A stretch of DNA of 64,000 nucleotides from Cordylochernes scorpioides. Its lineage: Eukaryota > Arthropoda > Arachnida > Pseudoscorpiones > Chernetidae. The stretch spans positions 61,060,467 through 61,124,466 of the forward strand of contig CP092876.1 in assembly GCA_030710605.1 (NCBI GenBank). Reading direction: 5' to 3'. The stretch's first letter is position 1. Every line of letters starts with the position of its first letter. A program made the translations under genes and the position numbers. Shown here piece by piece: positions 41,640 to 53,800 of this stretch. A model generated the notes under the pieces. The model searched no databases, was not told where the DNA came from, and saw only the letters and a list, made by a program, of their open reading frames with translations.

Positions 41640-42740
41640 ATACACTTTATTTCAATGTAAATCTGAAATTGTGTTCCTTCAGATTATTATAAGATAGTTG
41701 CATCTCAGTTTATATAATACATTACAACATATCCTCTCTATTAAGGTGAAACTATCAGATCATGATAATATTTTAAACCTTATCATTCTATCGATTTATA
41801 GTATCGTGTTTTCCTCCTGTAGAAGAACTTTCTTACCCGAAAGCTTGAGAGAGATAAGTGAATAAAATCTTTTGAAAGAAACGTATCCCTAGAGGACTGA
41901 TATTTTCACCATAATACAAGTAGTATGTTGTATTGATCTCATTTTAAATTTAAAAAGTTCTGTAAATATATCTATGATTTTCTCTCTTGGTTAAAAAAAA
42001 AACGTAATTGCCAAACTAGGTATATTTATTTGTGTTTGTTTCATTTGTTGGTTGTAAATTCAAACATGATTTTAATGTCCTTTATTTTCTTCTTTAAACT
42101 CTACTCAAACTATGTAATTATTCAATTGTTTATGTAATATAGTATCTAAGTTTAGTGTTGTTTCTTGACGCCAGCATCCCTTGTGAGGATATCACATCTG
42201 ATTTGATAATAAATATATAGTATTGATACAAGGAGTTATTTTATCAAATCCTCTCTATTATATAATAATATAACCTACATTTATAAAACATAGATCTAAT
42301 GATGACTACAGCTTAATATGTATTCCTTGCTTCCTTAGTTATGCGCTAGAGGCCTCTATTTATTTAATTGTTCTTTTATATATTAGATATAGCTAAAATA
42401 TTTTGTCTCCCTTTGTATAATAGTTAAATATAAAAAATAATAATTCTACAGAAATTTCATAAAATTGTGTAAAATAGTATCTGATTATATTTTAACTCGT
42501 GTTCTATTTACGAATCGTTATTCCATGTTTTCTACTGTAGAAGGGCGTTCGTGCCTGAAAGGTTTTTTGAAAAGATACTTTTTCCTGGAGGCCTGATATT
42601 TTACTCAGTATTGATACAATTTTAACGAATCGAAAACTCCTCTTGTAGGAGGTCATGGAGTCAAAATCAAACTTGCAATGAGGGCCAAAATTAAATAGAG
42701 ATCCATTTGTACGCAGCAACATTCACAAGAGTAAAATAAT
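41640..42740. other. AT-rich stretch with a diverged local duplication
   Basis: A block of about 100 bp at 41,805-41,910 (TGTAGAAGAACTTTC, then AGAGGACTGATATTTT) recurs diverged at 42,515-42,615 (TGTAGAAGGGCGTTC, then GGAGGCCTGATATTTT). It may be two parts of one old repeat. I see no gene. Confidence 0.45.
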
Positions 42741-42759
42741 TTATTTAATTTGGGTTCAT

Positions 42760-42850
42760 TTAGAAGCAGCGCAGTCCAGGAGTGCTGCAGTCCACACCCG
42801 GACAAACTTCAGTACACTTGCTGTCGTTCGGAGCATTTATTCGACAAAGA
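42760..42850 (-). CDS. Possible terminal exon of a cysteine-rich protein
   Basis: On the minus strand a frame ends CRINAPNDSKCTEV, CPGVDCSTPGLRCF and then TAA (42,760-42,762). It has five Cys in 28 residues, and an AATAAA-containing word lies about 20 nt past the stop. The local composition is less AT-rich than its surroundings. Upstream minus sequence to about 43,000 also looks partly protein-like, but the frame is closed by stops, and I could not fix an acceptor site or a first exon. It could be a pseudogene or chance. The start given is only the minimum Cys-rich part. Confidence 0.25.
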
Positions 42851-43216
42851 CTTGAAGACAGCCGCGTTTTCACTGCGACCCTGTCGTCTTGCAGACTTCC
42901 ACTCCCCGACAGGAGGTAGACCCTCTCCTCACTTGTTTATCACGTTCTCAGCCTTAGTTCCAACATACATGTCACCTTGGCTGTCGTGACAAGGGGAGCT
43001 TCGACATTGCAGTATCTTTGACAAATTGTAATCAAAATAAGTTCAAGAAAGTATCAATGTGAACCTAGGAAAAAGCAGGCAACAGGCCGGTTGACAACTG
43101 CGAAGTTACTGCGGACAGGCGTCGGCAGGTCGATAGTTCGGGCGTCTATCGACCACCTCCCGCCATGTTGGTCCCCCCTCGGGTGAGTACGCGCTGCGTC
43201 AACTTCTTCACCTCGC

Positions 43217-45140
43217 ATCACATGGCACTGTAGGTTTCATTCTACCTTCACCCCGTACCACATCGTACTGTAGGTCTCATCCCAACTTCCTCCCGTACTA
43301 CATGGTAATGTAGGTCTCATCCCAACTTCCTCCCGTACTACATGGTACTGTAGGTCTCATCCCAACTTCATCCCGTACCATATCGTACTGTAGGTCTCAT
43401 TCCAACTTCATCCCGTACCATATCGTACTGTAGGTCTCATTCCAACTTCACTCGGTGGTACCCTACCATATGGTACTGTAGGTCTCATCCCAACTTCATC
43501 CCGTACTACATGGTACTGTAGGTCTCATTCCAACTTTACTCGGTGGTACCCTACCATATGGTACTGTAGGTCTCATCCCAATTTCACCCCGTGGTACCCT
43601 ACCACATGGTACTGTAGGTCTCATCCCAACTTCACCCCCTGGTACCTTACCACATGGTACTGTAGGTCTCATTCCAACTTCACACCGTGGTACCCTACCA
43701 CATGGTACTGTAGGTCTCATCCCAACTTCACCCCGTGGTACCCTACCACATGGTACTGTAGGTCTCATCCCAACTTCATCTCGTGGTACCCTACCACATG
43801 GTACTGTAGGTCTCATCCCAACTTCACCCGTGGTACCCTACCACATGGTACTGTAGGTCTCATCCCAACTTCACCCCGTGGTACCCTACCACATGGTACT
43901 GTAGGTCTCATTTCAACTTCACCCCGTGGTACCCTACCACATGGTACTGTAGGTCTCATCCCAACTTCATCTCGTGGTACCCTACCCCATTGCACTGTAG
44001 GTCTCATCCCAACTTCATCTCGTGGTATCCTACCATATGGTACTGTAGGTTTCATCCCAACTTCATCCTGTGGTACCCTACTATTTGGTACTGTAGGTCT
44101 CATCCCAACTTCACCCCGTGGTACCCTACCATATGGTACTGTAGGTCTCATCCCAACTTCACCCCGTGGTACCCTACCATATGGTACTGTAGGTCTCATC
44201 CCAACTTCACCCCGTGGTACCCTACCATTTGGTACTGTAGGTCTCATCCCAACTTCACTCCGTGGTACCCTAACATATGGTACTGTAGGTCTCATTACAA
44301 CTTCACCCCGTGGTACCCTACCACATGGTACTGTAGGTCTCATTTCAACTTCACCCCGTGGTACCCTACCACATAGTACTGTATGCCTTATCCCAACTTC
44401 ACCCCGTGGTACTGTAGGTCTTATCCCAACTTCACCCCGTGGTACCCTACCATTTGGTACTGTAGGTCTCATCCCAACTTCACTCCGTGGTACTCCATCA
44501 TATGGTACTGTAGGTCTCATCCCAACTTCACCCCGTGGTACCCAACCATATGGTACTGTAGATCTCATACCAACTTTACCCCATGGTACTGTAGGTCTCA
44601 TCCCAACTTCACCCGTGGTACCCTACCATATGGTACTGTAGGTCTCATCCCAACTTCACCCCGTGGTACTCCATCATATGGTACTGTAGGTCTCATCCCA
44701 ACTTCACCCCGTGGTACCCAACCATATGGTACTGTAGGTCTCATCCCAACTTCACCCGTGGTACCCTACCACATGGTACTGTAGGTCTCATCCCAACTTC
44801 ACCCCGTGGTACCCTACCATATGGTACTGTAGGTCTCATCCCAACTTCACCCCCTGGTACCCTTCCACATGGTACTGTAGGTCTCATCCCAACTTCACTT
44901 CACCCCGTGGTACCCTACCACATGGTACTGTAGGTCTTATCCCAACTGCACCCCGTGGTACCCTACCACATGGTACTGTAGGTCTTATTCCAACTTCACA
45001 CCGTGGTACCCTACCACATGGTACTGTAGGTCTTATTCCAACTTCACCCCGTGGTACCCTAGCACATAGTACTGTAGGTCTCATCCCAACCTCACGATAC
45101 ATGGTACTATAAGTCTTATTGGTACCCTACCACATTGTTG
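43217..45140. repeat. 48-bp tandem array
   Basis: About 40 copies of a 48-bp unit: GGTACTGTAGGTCTCATCCC, then AACTTCACCCCGTGGTACCC, then TACCACAT. Copies before about 43,450 are shorter because they lack most of the GTGGTACCC part. Each full unit has a perfect hairpin, GTGGTA-CCC-TACCAC. Since 48 is a multiple of three, several frames stay open for hundreds of codons with 16-residue repeats. I treat these as artefacts. Confidence 0.93.
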
Positions 45141-45835
45141 TTGCTGCTGTATTTTTTTGGTGAAAAAATTCAAGATTTTATTATTTTCTATATAAACGCT
45201 CTTATGATACATAGGAATTTAAAGCTATTATATATAAAAATGAATAGGATTTTCCAGATAGATATGTGACACAAGAATTGACAGCAGCAGCTAACGGCCG
45301 TTGGACCAGCAGGACTGTGGAGTCCGCGGCTCAGCGCACGCAGCGGCCATATGCCGGCAGACAGATGGTCCGTCCGGTGGATAGACAGATGTCACCACGA
45401 TTGTCCCACTGTCACATTATCCCACAAAGTTGTTCTCGACCCGAAGTTTTAACCTATTTCAATTATAGAAGAAGAAACACGGGTCAGGGAGAAGAACTTC
45501 CACTTGGGTTTCTTCTTCTAAAACGAGAATAGGGAGAGACAACTATATTTGCAGAAGAGCTTTGCTCGATGCAATACCTTGAAATTATATGTATGCACCT
45601 CTACACACCTATAAACCTATGTTCATAGGTTCACTAAACACCCCTAAGCTGTCTCCCATATAAAATGCAGGGTACGAGTATGTACCAAGCCAACCCAATA
45701 CAATAGTAGAGCGGTCTGGAGATTAATTTGACGAAACTGCTGAAAGGGTTCACCACTGATGAGCCTAGTCCTCTCATTCAATAACTTTGTTCAAATATTC
45801 GTTGATTTTTAATTATTCCAGAATTGGCCAAATTA
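45141..45835. other. Non-coding stretch
   Basis: A moderately GC-rich segment at 45,280-45,420 has an open frame without a recognisable domain. Near 45,747, GGGTTCACCACTGATGAGCC is a piece of MITE family A in reverse. Nothing else is supported. Confidence 0.4.
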
Positions 45836-45839
45836 CCAT

Positions 45840-45925
45840 TCTTGATTAATCAAGAAAAGCTAACCAGGTAGGCGTTTCGGACTGTTGACCCTCGTCAGCG
45901 TGGTGCAAGCTGTACCTGAGCGACA
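45840..45925 (-). ncRNA. Dispersed repeat with hammerhead-like core (copy B)
   Basis: Minus-strand CTGACGA (45,892-45,898) is followed by GGGTC AAC AGTCC, a weaker stem II with wobble pairs, and then GAAAC (45,874-45,878). Homology with copy A (3,470-3,575) runs from GGTACAGCTTGCACCACG through GGTTAGCTTTT and TTGATTAATCA. Flanking stems were not resolved. Confidence 0.4.
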
Positions 45926-46140
45926 AAAAAAAAAAAAAAAGTCATTCAGGCATCCTGAAAATTCATGAAACGGATAGTTAAGGCCAGAATTGTATGAGAA
46001 CGCGAAACAATGTGAAAAAAAAGTACAAATGTAATATTGTACTGGGATAAGGTGGATAAATTAAGAAAATAAAAAGCCATCTCCTTATCATGTAACTGAA
46101 AGTTGCTGATGGCTTGAGCCATAATAATTAATATCAATAA

Positions 46141-46289
46141 TGACACTGATAGACAAAACTTAAGGAAGTTGTACCTTATAACATATATACGTATATCGGG
46201 ATTCAGAAAATAACTCTGAGAGATATTTTCTGAATCCCGATATATATATGCTATAAGGCACAACTTCCTTAAGTTTTGTCTATCAGTGT
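46141..46289. mobile_element. Near-perfect hairpin MITE
   Basis: Arms of about 68 bp are almost perfect inverted copies around the loop ACTCTGAGAGAT. The left arm starts CACTGATAGACAAAACTTAA and the right arm ends with its complement TTAAGTTTTGTCTATCAGTG. A partial relative lies at 13,141-13,225. There is no coding capacity. Confidence 0.85.
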
Positions 46290-46399
46290 GATCATCAATA
46301 ACAATTAATTAATTAAAATACCTTTTTAAAAAATCTTTTTTTTTTTTAAATGCACTAAAAAGGAAAAATATGATATTTTATCTTCTGTCATTGAGCAAT

Positions 46400-46576
46400 T
46401 AGATGTATCTGAGTGAAAATAAAAGCGGCGGGGGACGATCATCATGAATTTCGAACCTAATGTGATTTAATATGTAGCAACTGATTAGTGATTTTGATGT
46501 GTTTGCTATATTTTTACCTCTTCTCTAAATATGATCGTCCCCCTTCCGCTTTTACTTTTACTCAGATACATCTAAT
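46400..46576. mobile_element. Foldback element of about 177 bp
   Basis: TTAGATGTATCTGAGTGAAA leads into a GCGG...GACGATCAT block on the left, and their complements lie on the right (46,530-46,576). Inverted homology continues weakly outward into the AT-rich flanks. Confidence 0.75.
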
Positions 46577-46584
46577 ATTGTTCT

Positions 46585-46855
46585 ATGAAAGAAAATACAA
46601 TATTTTATTTTTCCTTCTAATGAATTTAAATAAAAGCTTTTAAAAAATGTATTTTTATTTATTAATTCTATAGCTAGTTTTAAGCCATTAATTTACGAAA
46701 CTTAGAATCTATACATATAATTGCTTAATGGAAGAAGATAAAATATTTTATTTTTCCTTTTTAGTGCAGTTAAATAAAAGCTTTTTTTGAAATGTATTTT
46801 TAATTATTAATTATTCAGTTAGCTTTTAGTCATTAATTTACAATACTTAGGATTA
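46585..46855. repeat. Two-copy tandem repeat
   Basis: AATATTTTATTTTTCCTT through TTAAATAAAAGCTTTT and a CATTAATTTACRA word appears twice in direct order, about 165 bp apart. A fragment in reverse is at 46,320-46,390, beside the foldback. Confidence 0.65.
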
Positions 46856-46909
46856 AAAGTTTACTGGGGATTAGGCGTTAAATAGACGGAAGCCTAGTCA
46901 CAGCGGATT

Positions 46910-47330
46910 GGTCAATTCCTTGTAAGGGGCGTAACTAAGACTTAAAAAGAAATATAGAATTTGTTTATTCCTGGCCACTCCGACCACCCAGAAGTCTGAA
47001 AATTTGTACATTTGCATTGTTCATTGGACTGGGTGAGTATTAAAAGTTTCATACTTCTATATGATCTGAAAACACATTGAATTTAATTTAAAATTAAAAA
47101 AAAATGAAAATTTGTCCGTTTTTGTCCATTCTGACAACCGAGAAGTCTGAAAAATTGTCAACTTGCATTGTCATCAGGTTCTAATAAGTGTACACATTTT
47201 CAGAATTCTACATGCTCTAGAAGTATACTAAAAAATTGATTACAAGATTTGTGGACAGACGGACAGACAGAAAGACAGACAGACATAAAGCAAGTTAAAA
47301 GATTTTTAAAAGAGTTTCGCACGCGCGCGG
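46910..47330 (+). repeat. Dispersed repeat ending in a (GACA)n tract
   Basis: An internal pair of blocks (GAAGTCTGAAAATTTGTACA and GAAGTCTGAAAAATTGTCAA) lies about 150 bp apart. The segment ends in GACAGACGGACAGACAGAAA-type tetranucleotide repeats near 47,254-47,285. It looks like the 3' part of an unidentified interspersed element. Confidence 0.5.
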
Positions 47331-47637
47331 CGTCTTAAATATTGTAAAATTTTTATGTAAAGAGACGGAATTGTTTGCTCGTTTGTTCTATATTAACGAT
47401 TTTATGTTATTTATTGTATCAATCTGCATAGTCTTTTAAAGCTCTACTATTTACATACGTATGATGATATGGTGAATACTATAATCAGTGATGATGATAC
47501 TCTGTTTATTTACATAATTAAATTAAGAGAATATTTATATTAGCTCTATGAAACATTACATCCCTCACCGATTATTTGCATTTTGACGTGACAACGTCTT
47601 AAATTAGGTTGAGGCTGGGAGTCACTTATGAAAAAGT

Positions 47638-47886
47638 GTAACGCCCGGTAACGTTACGATGAGTCACCGAACGAGAGTGCTGCGCGCGCAGCGCTAGAGA
47701 ATTAGGCGCATTGAATCGGCGCATGCTTGTCTCTGTCTTTGTCTTTCTCGAACGTTCTTGGCGTTGGAAAAACAACAAAGCGTCATAATACAAGTTCACA
47801 CGTGTGGTTAAAGTATCGTCAGCTGTGTCTGTAGTGAAAATGTGGAGTGCTTAGATTCGTCATTTACAACAACTACAACAATAAAG
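47638..47886 (+). other. Possible LTR or promoter fragment beside the satellite
   Basis: The segment begins TGTAACGCCCGGTAACGTTA, contains a GC-rich TGCGCGCGCAGCGC word and ends with CAACAATAAAG, where the 65-bp satellite begins. TG at the start and AATAAA near the end suggest an LTR fragment, but no second copy is in the window. Confidence 0.3.
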
Positions 47887-50800
47887 TACAGTTTTGTCTA
47901 CAGTCCACACTGCAACAATGTTGTCCATCTATACAGTCTACACTAAACCAATGTTGTTTTGTCTACAGTCCACAGTGCAACAATGTTGTACATTTATACA
48001 GTCTACACTGAACCAATGTTGCTATGTCTACAGTCCACACTGCAACAATTTTGTCCATCTATACAGTCTACACTAAACCAATGTTGCTATGTCTACAGCC
48101 CACACTGCAACAATGTTGCCCATCTATACAGTCTACACTAAACCAATGTTGTTTTGTCTACAGTCCACACTGCAACAATGTTGTCCATCTATACAGTCTA
48201 CACTAAACCAATGTTGTGTTGCCTACAGTCCTCAGTGCAACAATGTTGCCCATTTATACAGTCTACACTACACCAATGCTGCTATGTCTACAGTCCACAC
48301 TGCAACAATGTTGTCCATCTATACAGTCTAGACGACACCAATATTGTTATGTATCCAGTAACAGTGCAACAATGTTTTCCATTTATACAGTCTACACTAC
48401 CCCAATATTGTTTTGTATACAGTCAACACTGCAACAATGATGTCCATCTATACAGTCTACATTAAACCAATGTTGCTATGTCTACAGTCAACACTGCATC
48501 AATGATGTCCATCTATACAGTCTACACGACACCAATATTGTTATGTCTCCAGTAACAGTGCAACAATGTTTTCCATTTATACAGTCTACACTACGCCAAT
48601 ATTGTTATGTCTCCAGTAACAGTGCAACAATGTTTTCCATTTATACAGTCTACACTACGCCAATATTGTTTTGCCTACAGTCAACACTGCAACAATGATG
48701 TCCATCTATACAGTTTACACTACACCAATGTTGCTATGTCTACAGTCCACAATGCAACAATGTTTTCCATCTATACAGTCTACACTGCACCAATATTGTC
48801 ATGTCTACAGTCAACACTGCATCAATGTTGTCCCTCTATGCTGTCTACGCTACGGCAATATTGTTTTGTCTACAGTCCACATGCAACAATGTTGTCTATC
48901 TATACAGTCTACACTAAACCAATGTTGTTATGTCTACAATCAACACTGCAACAATGTTGTCCATCTATACAGTCTACACTAAACCAATGTTTTTATGTCT
49001 ACAGTCCACACTGCAACAATGTTGTCCATCTATAGAGTCTACACTAAACCAATGTTGTTATGTCTACAGTCAACACTGCAACAATGTTGTCCATCTATAC
49101 AGTCTACACTAAACCAATGTTGTTATGTCTACAGTCCACAGTGCAACAATGTTGTCCATCTATACAGCCTACACTAAACCAATGCTGCTATGTCTACAGT
49201 CCACACTGCAACAATGTTGTCCATCTATACAGGCTCCACAACACAAATGTTGCTATGTCTATGTTCCACACTGCAACAATGTTGTTTATCTATACAGGCT
49301 CCGCAACACCTATATTGATATGTCTACAGTCCACACTGCAACAATGTTGTTTATCTATACAGGCTCCGCAACACCTATATTGATATGTCTACAGTCCACA
49401 CTGCAACAATGTTGCCCATCTATACAGTCTACACTATACCAATGTTGCTATGTCTACAGTCAACACTGCAACAATTTTGTCCATCTATACAGCCTACACT
49501 AAACCAATGTTGTTTTGTCTACAGTCCACACTGCAACAATGTTGTCCATCTATACAGTCTACACTAAACCAATGTTGTTTTGTCTACAGTCCACAGTGCA
49601 ACAATGTTGTACATTTATACAGTCTACACTGAACCAATGTTGCTATGTCTACAGTCCACACTGCAACAATTTTGTCCATCTATACAGTCTACACTAAACC
49701 AATGTTGCTATGTCTACAGTCCACACTGCAACAATGTTGCCCATCTATACAGTCTACACTAAACCAATGTTGTTTTGTCTACAGTCCACACTGCAACAAT
49801 GTTGTCCATCTATACAGTCTACACTAAACCAATGTTGTGTTGCCTACAGTCCTCAGTGCAACAATGTTGCCCATTTATACAGTCTACACTACACCAATGT
49901 TGCTATGTCTACAGTCCACAGTGCAACAATGTTGTCCATCTATACAGTCTACACTAAACCAATGTTGCTATATCTACAGTCCACACTGCAACAATGTTGT
50001 CCATCTATACAGTCTACACTAAACCAATGTTGTTTTGTCTACAGTCAAAACTGCAACAATGTTGTCCATCTATACAGTCTACACTAAACCAATGTTGTGT
50101 TGCCTACAGTCCACACTGCAACAATGTTGTCCATCTATACAGTCTACACTAAACCAATGTTGCTATGTCTACAGTCCACATTGCAACAATGTTGTCCATC
50201 TATACAGTCTACACTACACCAATGTTGCTATGTCTACAGTCCACAGTGCAACAATGTTGTCCATCTATACAGTCTACACTAAACCAATTTTGTTTTGTCT
50301 ACAGTCCTCAGTGCAACAATGTTGTCCATCTATACAGTCTATACTAAACCAATATTGATATGTCTACAGCCCACAGTGCAACAATGTTGTCCATCTATAC
50401 AGTCTACACTAAACCAATGTTGCTATGTCTACAGTCAACACTGCAACAATGTTGTCCATCTATACAGTCTACACTAAACCAATGTTGTTATGTCTACAGT
50501 CAACACTGCATCAATGTTGTCCCTATATGCTGTCTACACTACGGCAATATTGTTTTGTCTACAGTCCACATGCAACAATGTTGTCTATCTATACAGTCTA
50601 CACTAAACCAATGTTGTTATGTCTACAATCAACACTGCAACAATGTTGTCCATCTATACAGTCTACACTAAACCAATGTTTTTATGTCTACAGTCCACAC
50701 TGCAACAATGTTGTCCATCTATACAGTCTACACTAAACCAATGTTGTTATGTCTACAGTCAACACTGCAACAATGTTGTCCATTTATACAGTCTACACTA

Positions 50801-53800
50801 AACCAATGTTGTTATGTCTACAGTCCACACTGCAACAATGTTGTCCATCTATACAGCCTACACTAAACCAATGCTGCTATGTCTACAGTCCACACTGCAA
50901 CAATGTTGTCCATCTATACAGGCTCCACAACACCAATGTTGCTTTGTCTATGTTCCACACTGCAACAATGTTGTTTATATATACAGGCTCCGCAACACCT
51001 ATATTGATATGTCTACAGTCCACACTGCAACAATGTTGCCTATCTATACAGTCTACACTATACCAATGTTGCTATGTCTACAGTCAACACTGCAACAATG
51101 TTGTCCATCTATACAGTCTACACTAAACCAATGTTGTTTTGTCTATAGTCCACAGTGCAACAATGTTGTACATTTATACAGTCAACACTGAACCAATGTT
51201 GCTATGTCTACAGTCCACACTGCAACAATTTTGTCCATCTATACAGTCTACACTAAACCAATGTTGCTATGTCTACAGCCCACACTGCAACAATGTTGCC
51301 CATCTATACAGTCTACACTAAACCAATGTTGTTTTGTCTACAGTCCACACTGCAACAATGTTGTCCATCTATACAGTCTACACTAAACCAATGTTGTGTT
51401 GCCTACAGTCCTCAGTGCAACAATGTTGCCCATTTATACAGTCTACACTACACCAATGCTGCTATGTCTACAGTCCACACTGCAACAATGTTGTCCATCT
51501 ATACAGTCTAGACGACACCAATATTGTTATGTATCCAGTAACAGTGCAACAATGTTTTCCATTTATACAGTCTACACTACCCCAATATTGTTTTGTCTAC
51601 AGTCAACACTGCAACAATAATGTCCATCTATACAGTCTACATTAAACCAATGTTGCTATGTCTACAGTCAACACTGCATCAATGATGTCCATCTATACAG
51701 TCTACACGACACCAATATTGTTATGTCTCCAGTAACAGTGCAACAATGTTTTCCATTTATACAGTCTACACTACGCCAATAATGTTATGTCTCCAGTAAC
51801 AGTGCAACAATGTTTTCCATTTATACAGTCTACACTACGCCAATATTGTTTTGCCTACAGTCAACACTGCAACAATGATGTCCATCTATACAGTTTACAC
51901 TACACCAATGTTGCTATGTCTACAGTCCACAATGCAACAATGTTTTCCATCTATACAGTCTACACTGCACCAATATTGTCATGTCTACAATCAAAACTGC
52001 AACAATGTTGTCCATCTATACAGTCTACACTAAACCAATGTTGTTATGTCCACAGTCAACACTGCAACAATGTTGTCCATCTATACAGTCTACACTAAAC
52101 CAATGTTGTTATGTCTACAGTCAACACTGCATCAATGTTGTCCCTCTATGCTGTCTACACTACGGCAATATTGTTTTGTCTACAGTCCACATGCAACAAT
52201 GTTGTCTATCTATACAGTCTACACTAAACCAATGTTGTTATGTCTACAATCAACACTGCAACAATGTTGTCCATCTATACAGTCTACACTAAACCAATGT
52301 TTTTATGTCTAGAGTCCACACTGCAACAATGTTGTCCATCTATACAGTCTACACTAAACCAATGTTGTTATGTCTACAGTCCACAGTGAAACAATGTTGT
52401 CCATCTATACAGCCTAAACTAAACCAATGCTGCTATGTCTACAGTCCACACTGCAACAATGTTGTCCATCTATACAAGCTCCACAACACAAATGTTGCTA
52501 TGTCTATGTTCCACACTGCAACAATGTTGCTATGTCTACAGTCCACACTGCAACAATGTTGTCCATCTATACAGTCTACACTACACCAATATTAATATGT
52601 CTACAAAACAACTGCAACAATGTTTTTCATCTACACAGTCTACACTACGGCAATATTGTTTTGTCTACAGTCCACAGCGCAACAATGTTGTCCATCTATA
52701 CAGTCTACACTAAACCAAGGTTGCTATGTCTACAGTAAACACTGCAACAATGTTTTCTATCTATACAGTCTCCACAACACCAATGTTGCTATTTTCACAG
52801 TCCACACTGCAACAATGTTGTCCATTGATACCGGCGCCCCAACACCAATGTTGCTATGTCTACAGTCCACAGTGCAATAATGATGTCCATCTATACAGGC
52901 TTCACAACACCAATGTTGCTATGTCTACAGCCCACAGTGCAACAATGTTGTCCATCTATACAGTCTACACTAAACCAATGTTGCTATGTCTACAGTCCAC
53001 ACTGCAACAATGTTGTCCATCTATACAGTCTACACTAAACCAATATTGATATGTCTACAGTCCACAGTGCAACAATGTTGTCCATCTACACTAAACCAAT
53101 GTTGCTATGTCTACAGTCCACACTGCAACAATGTTGTCCATCTATACAGTCTACATTAAACCAATGTTGCTATGTCTACAGTCCACAGTGCAACAATGAT
53201 GTCCATCTATACATTCTACACTATACCAATGTTGCTATGTCTACAGTCAACACGGCAACAATGTTGTCCATCTATACAGTCTACACTAAACCAATGTTGC
53301 TATGTCTACAGTCAACACTGCAACAATGTTGTCCATCTATAATGTCTACACTATACCAATGTTGCTATGTCTACAGTCAACACTGCAACAATGATGTCAA
53401 TCTATACAGTCTACACTATACCAATGTTGCTATGTCTACAGTCAACACTGCAAAAATGTTGTCCATCTACACAGTCTACACTACACCAATATTATTATGT
53501 CTACAAAACAACTGCAACAATTTTTTCCTTCTACACAGTCTACACTACGGCAATATTGTTTTGTCTACAGTCCACAGCGCAACAATGTTGTCCATCTATA
53601 CAGTCTACACTAAACCAATGTTGCTATGTCTACAGTAAACACTGCAACAATGTTTTCTATCTATACAGTTTCCACAACACCAATGTTGCTATTTTCACAG
53701 TCCACACTGCAACAATGTTGTCCATTGATACAGGCGCCACAACACCAATGTTGCTATGTCTACAGTCCACAGTGCAACAATGATGTCCATCTATACAGGC

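Noticed and set aside
43496-44601. Minus-strand frames with 16-residue repeats (up to 262 codons)
   Set aside because: They follow exactly from a 48-bp tandem repeat whose length is a multiple of three. The plus strand is equally open, and there is no start context, splice site or domain.
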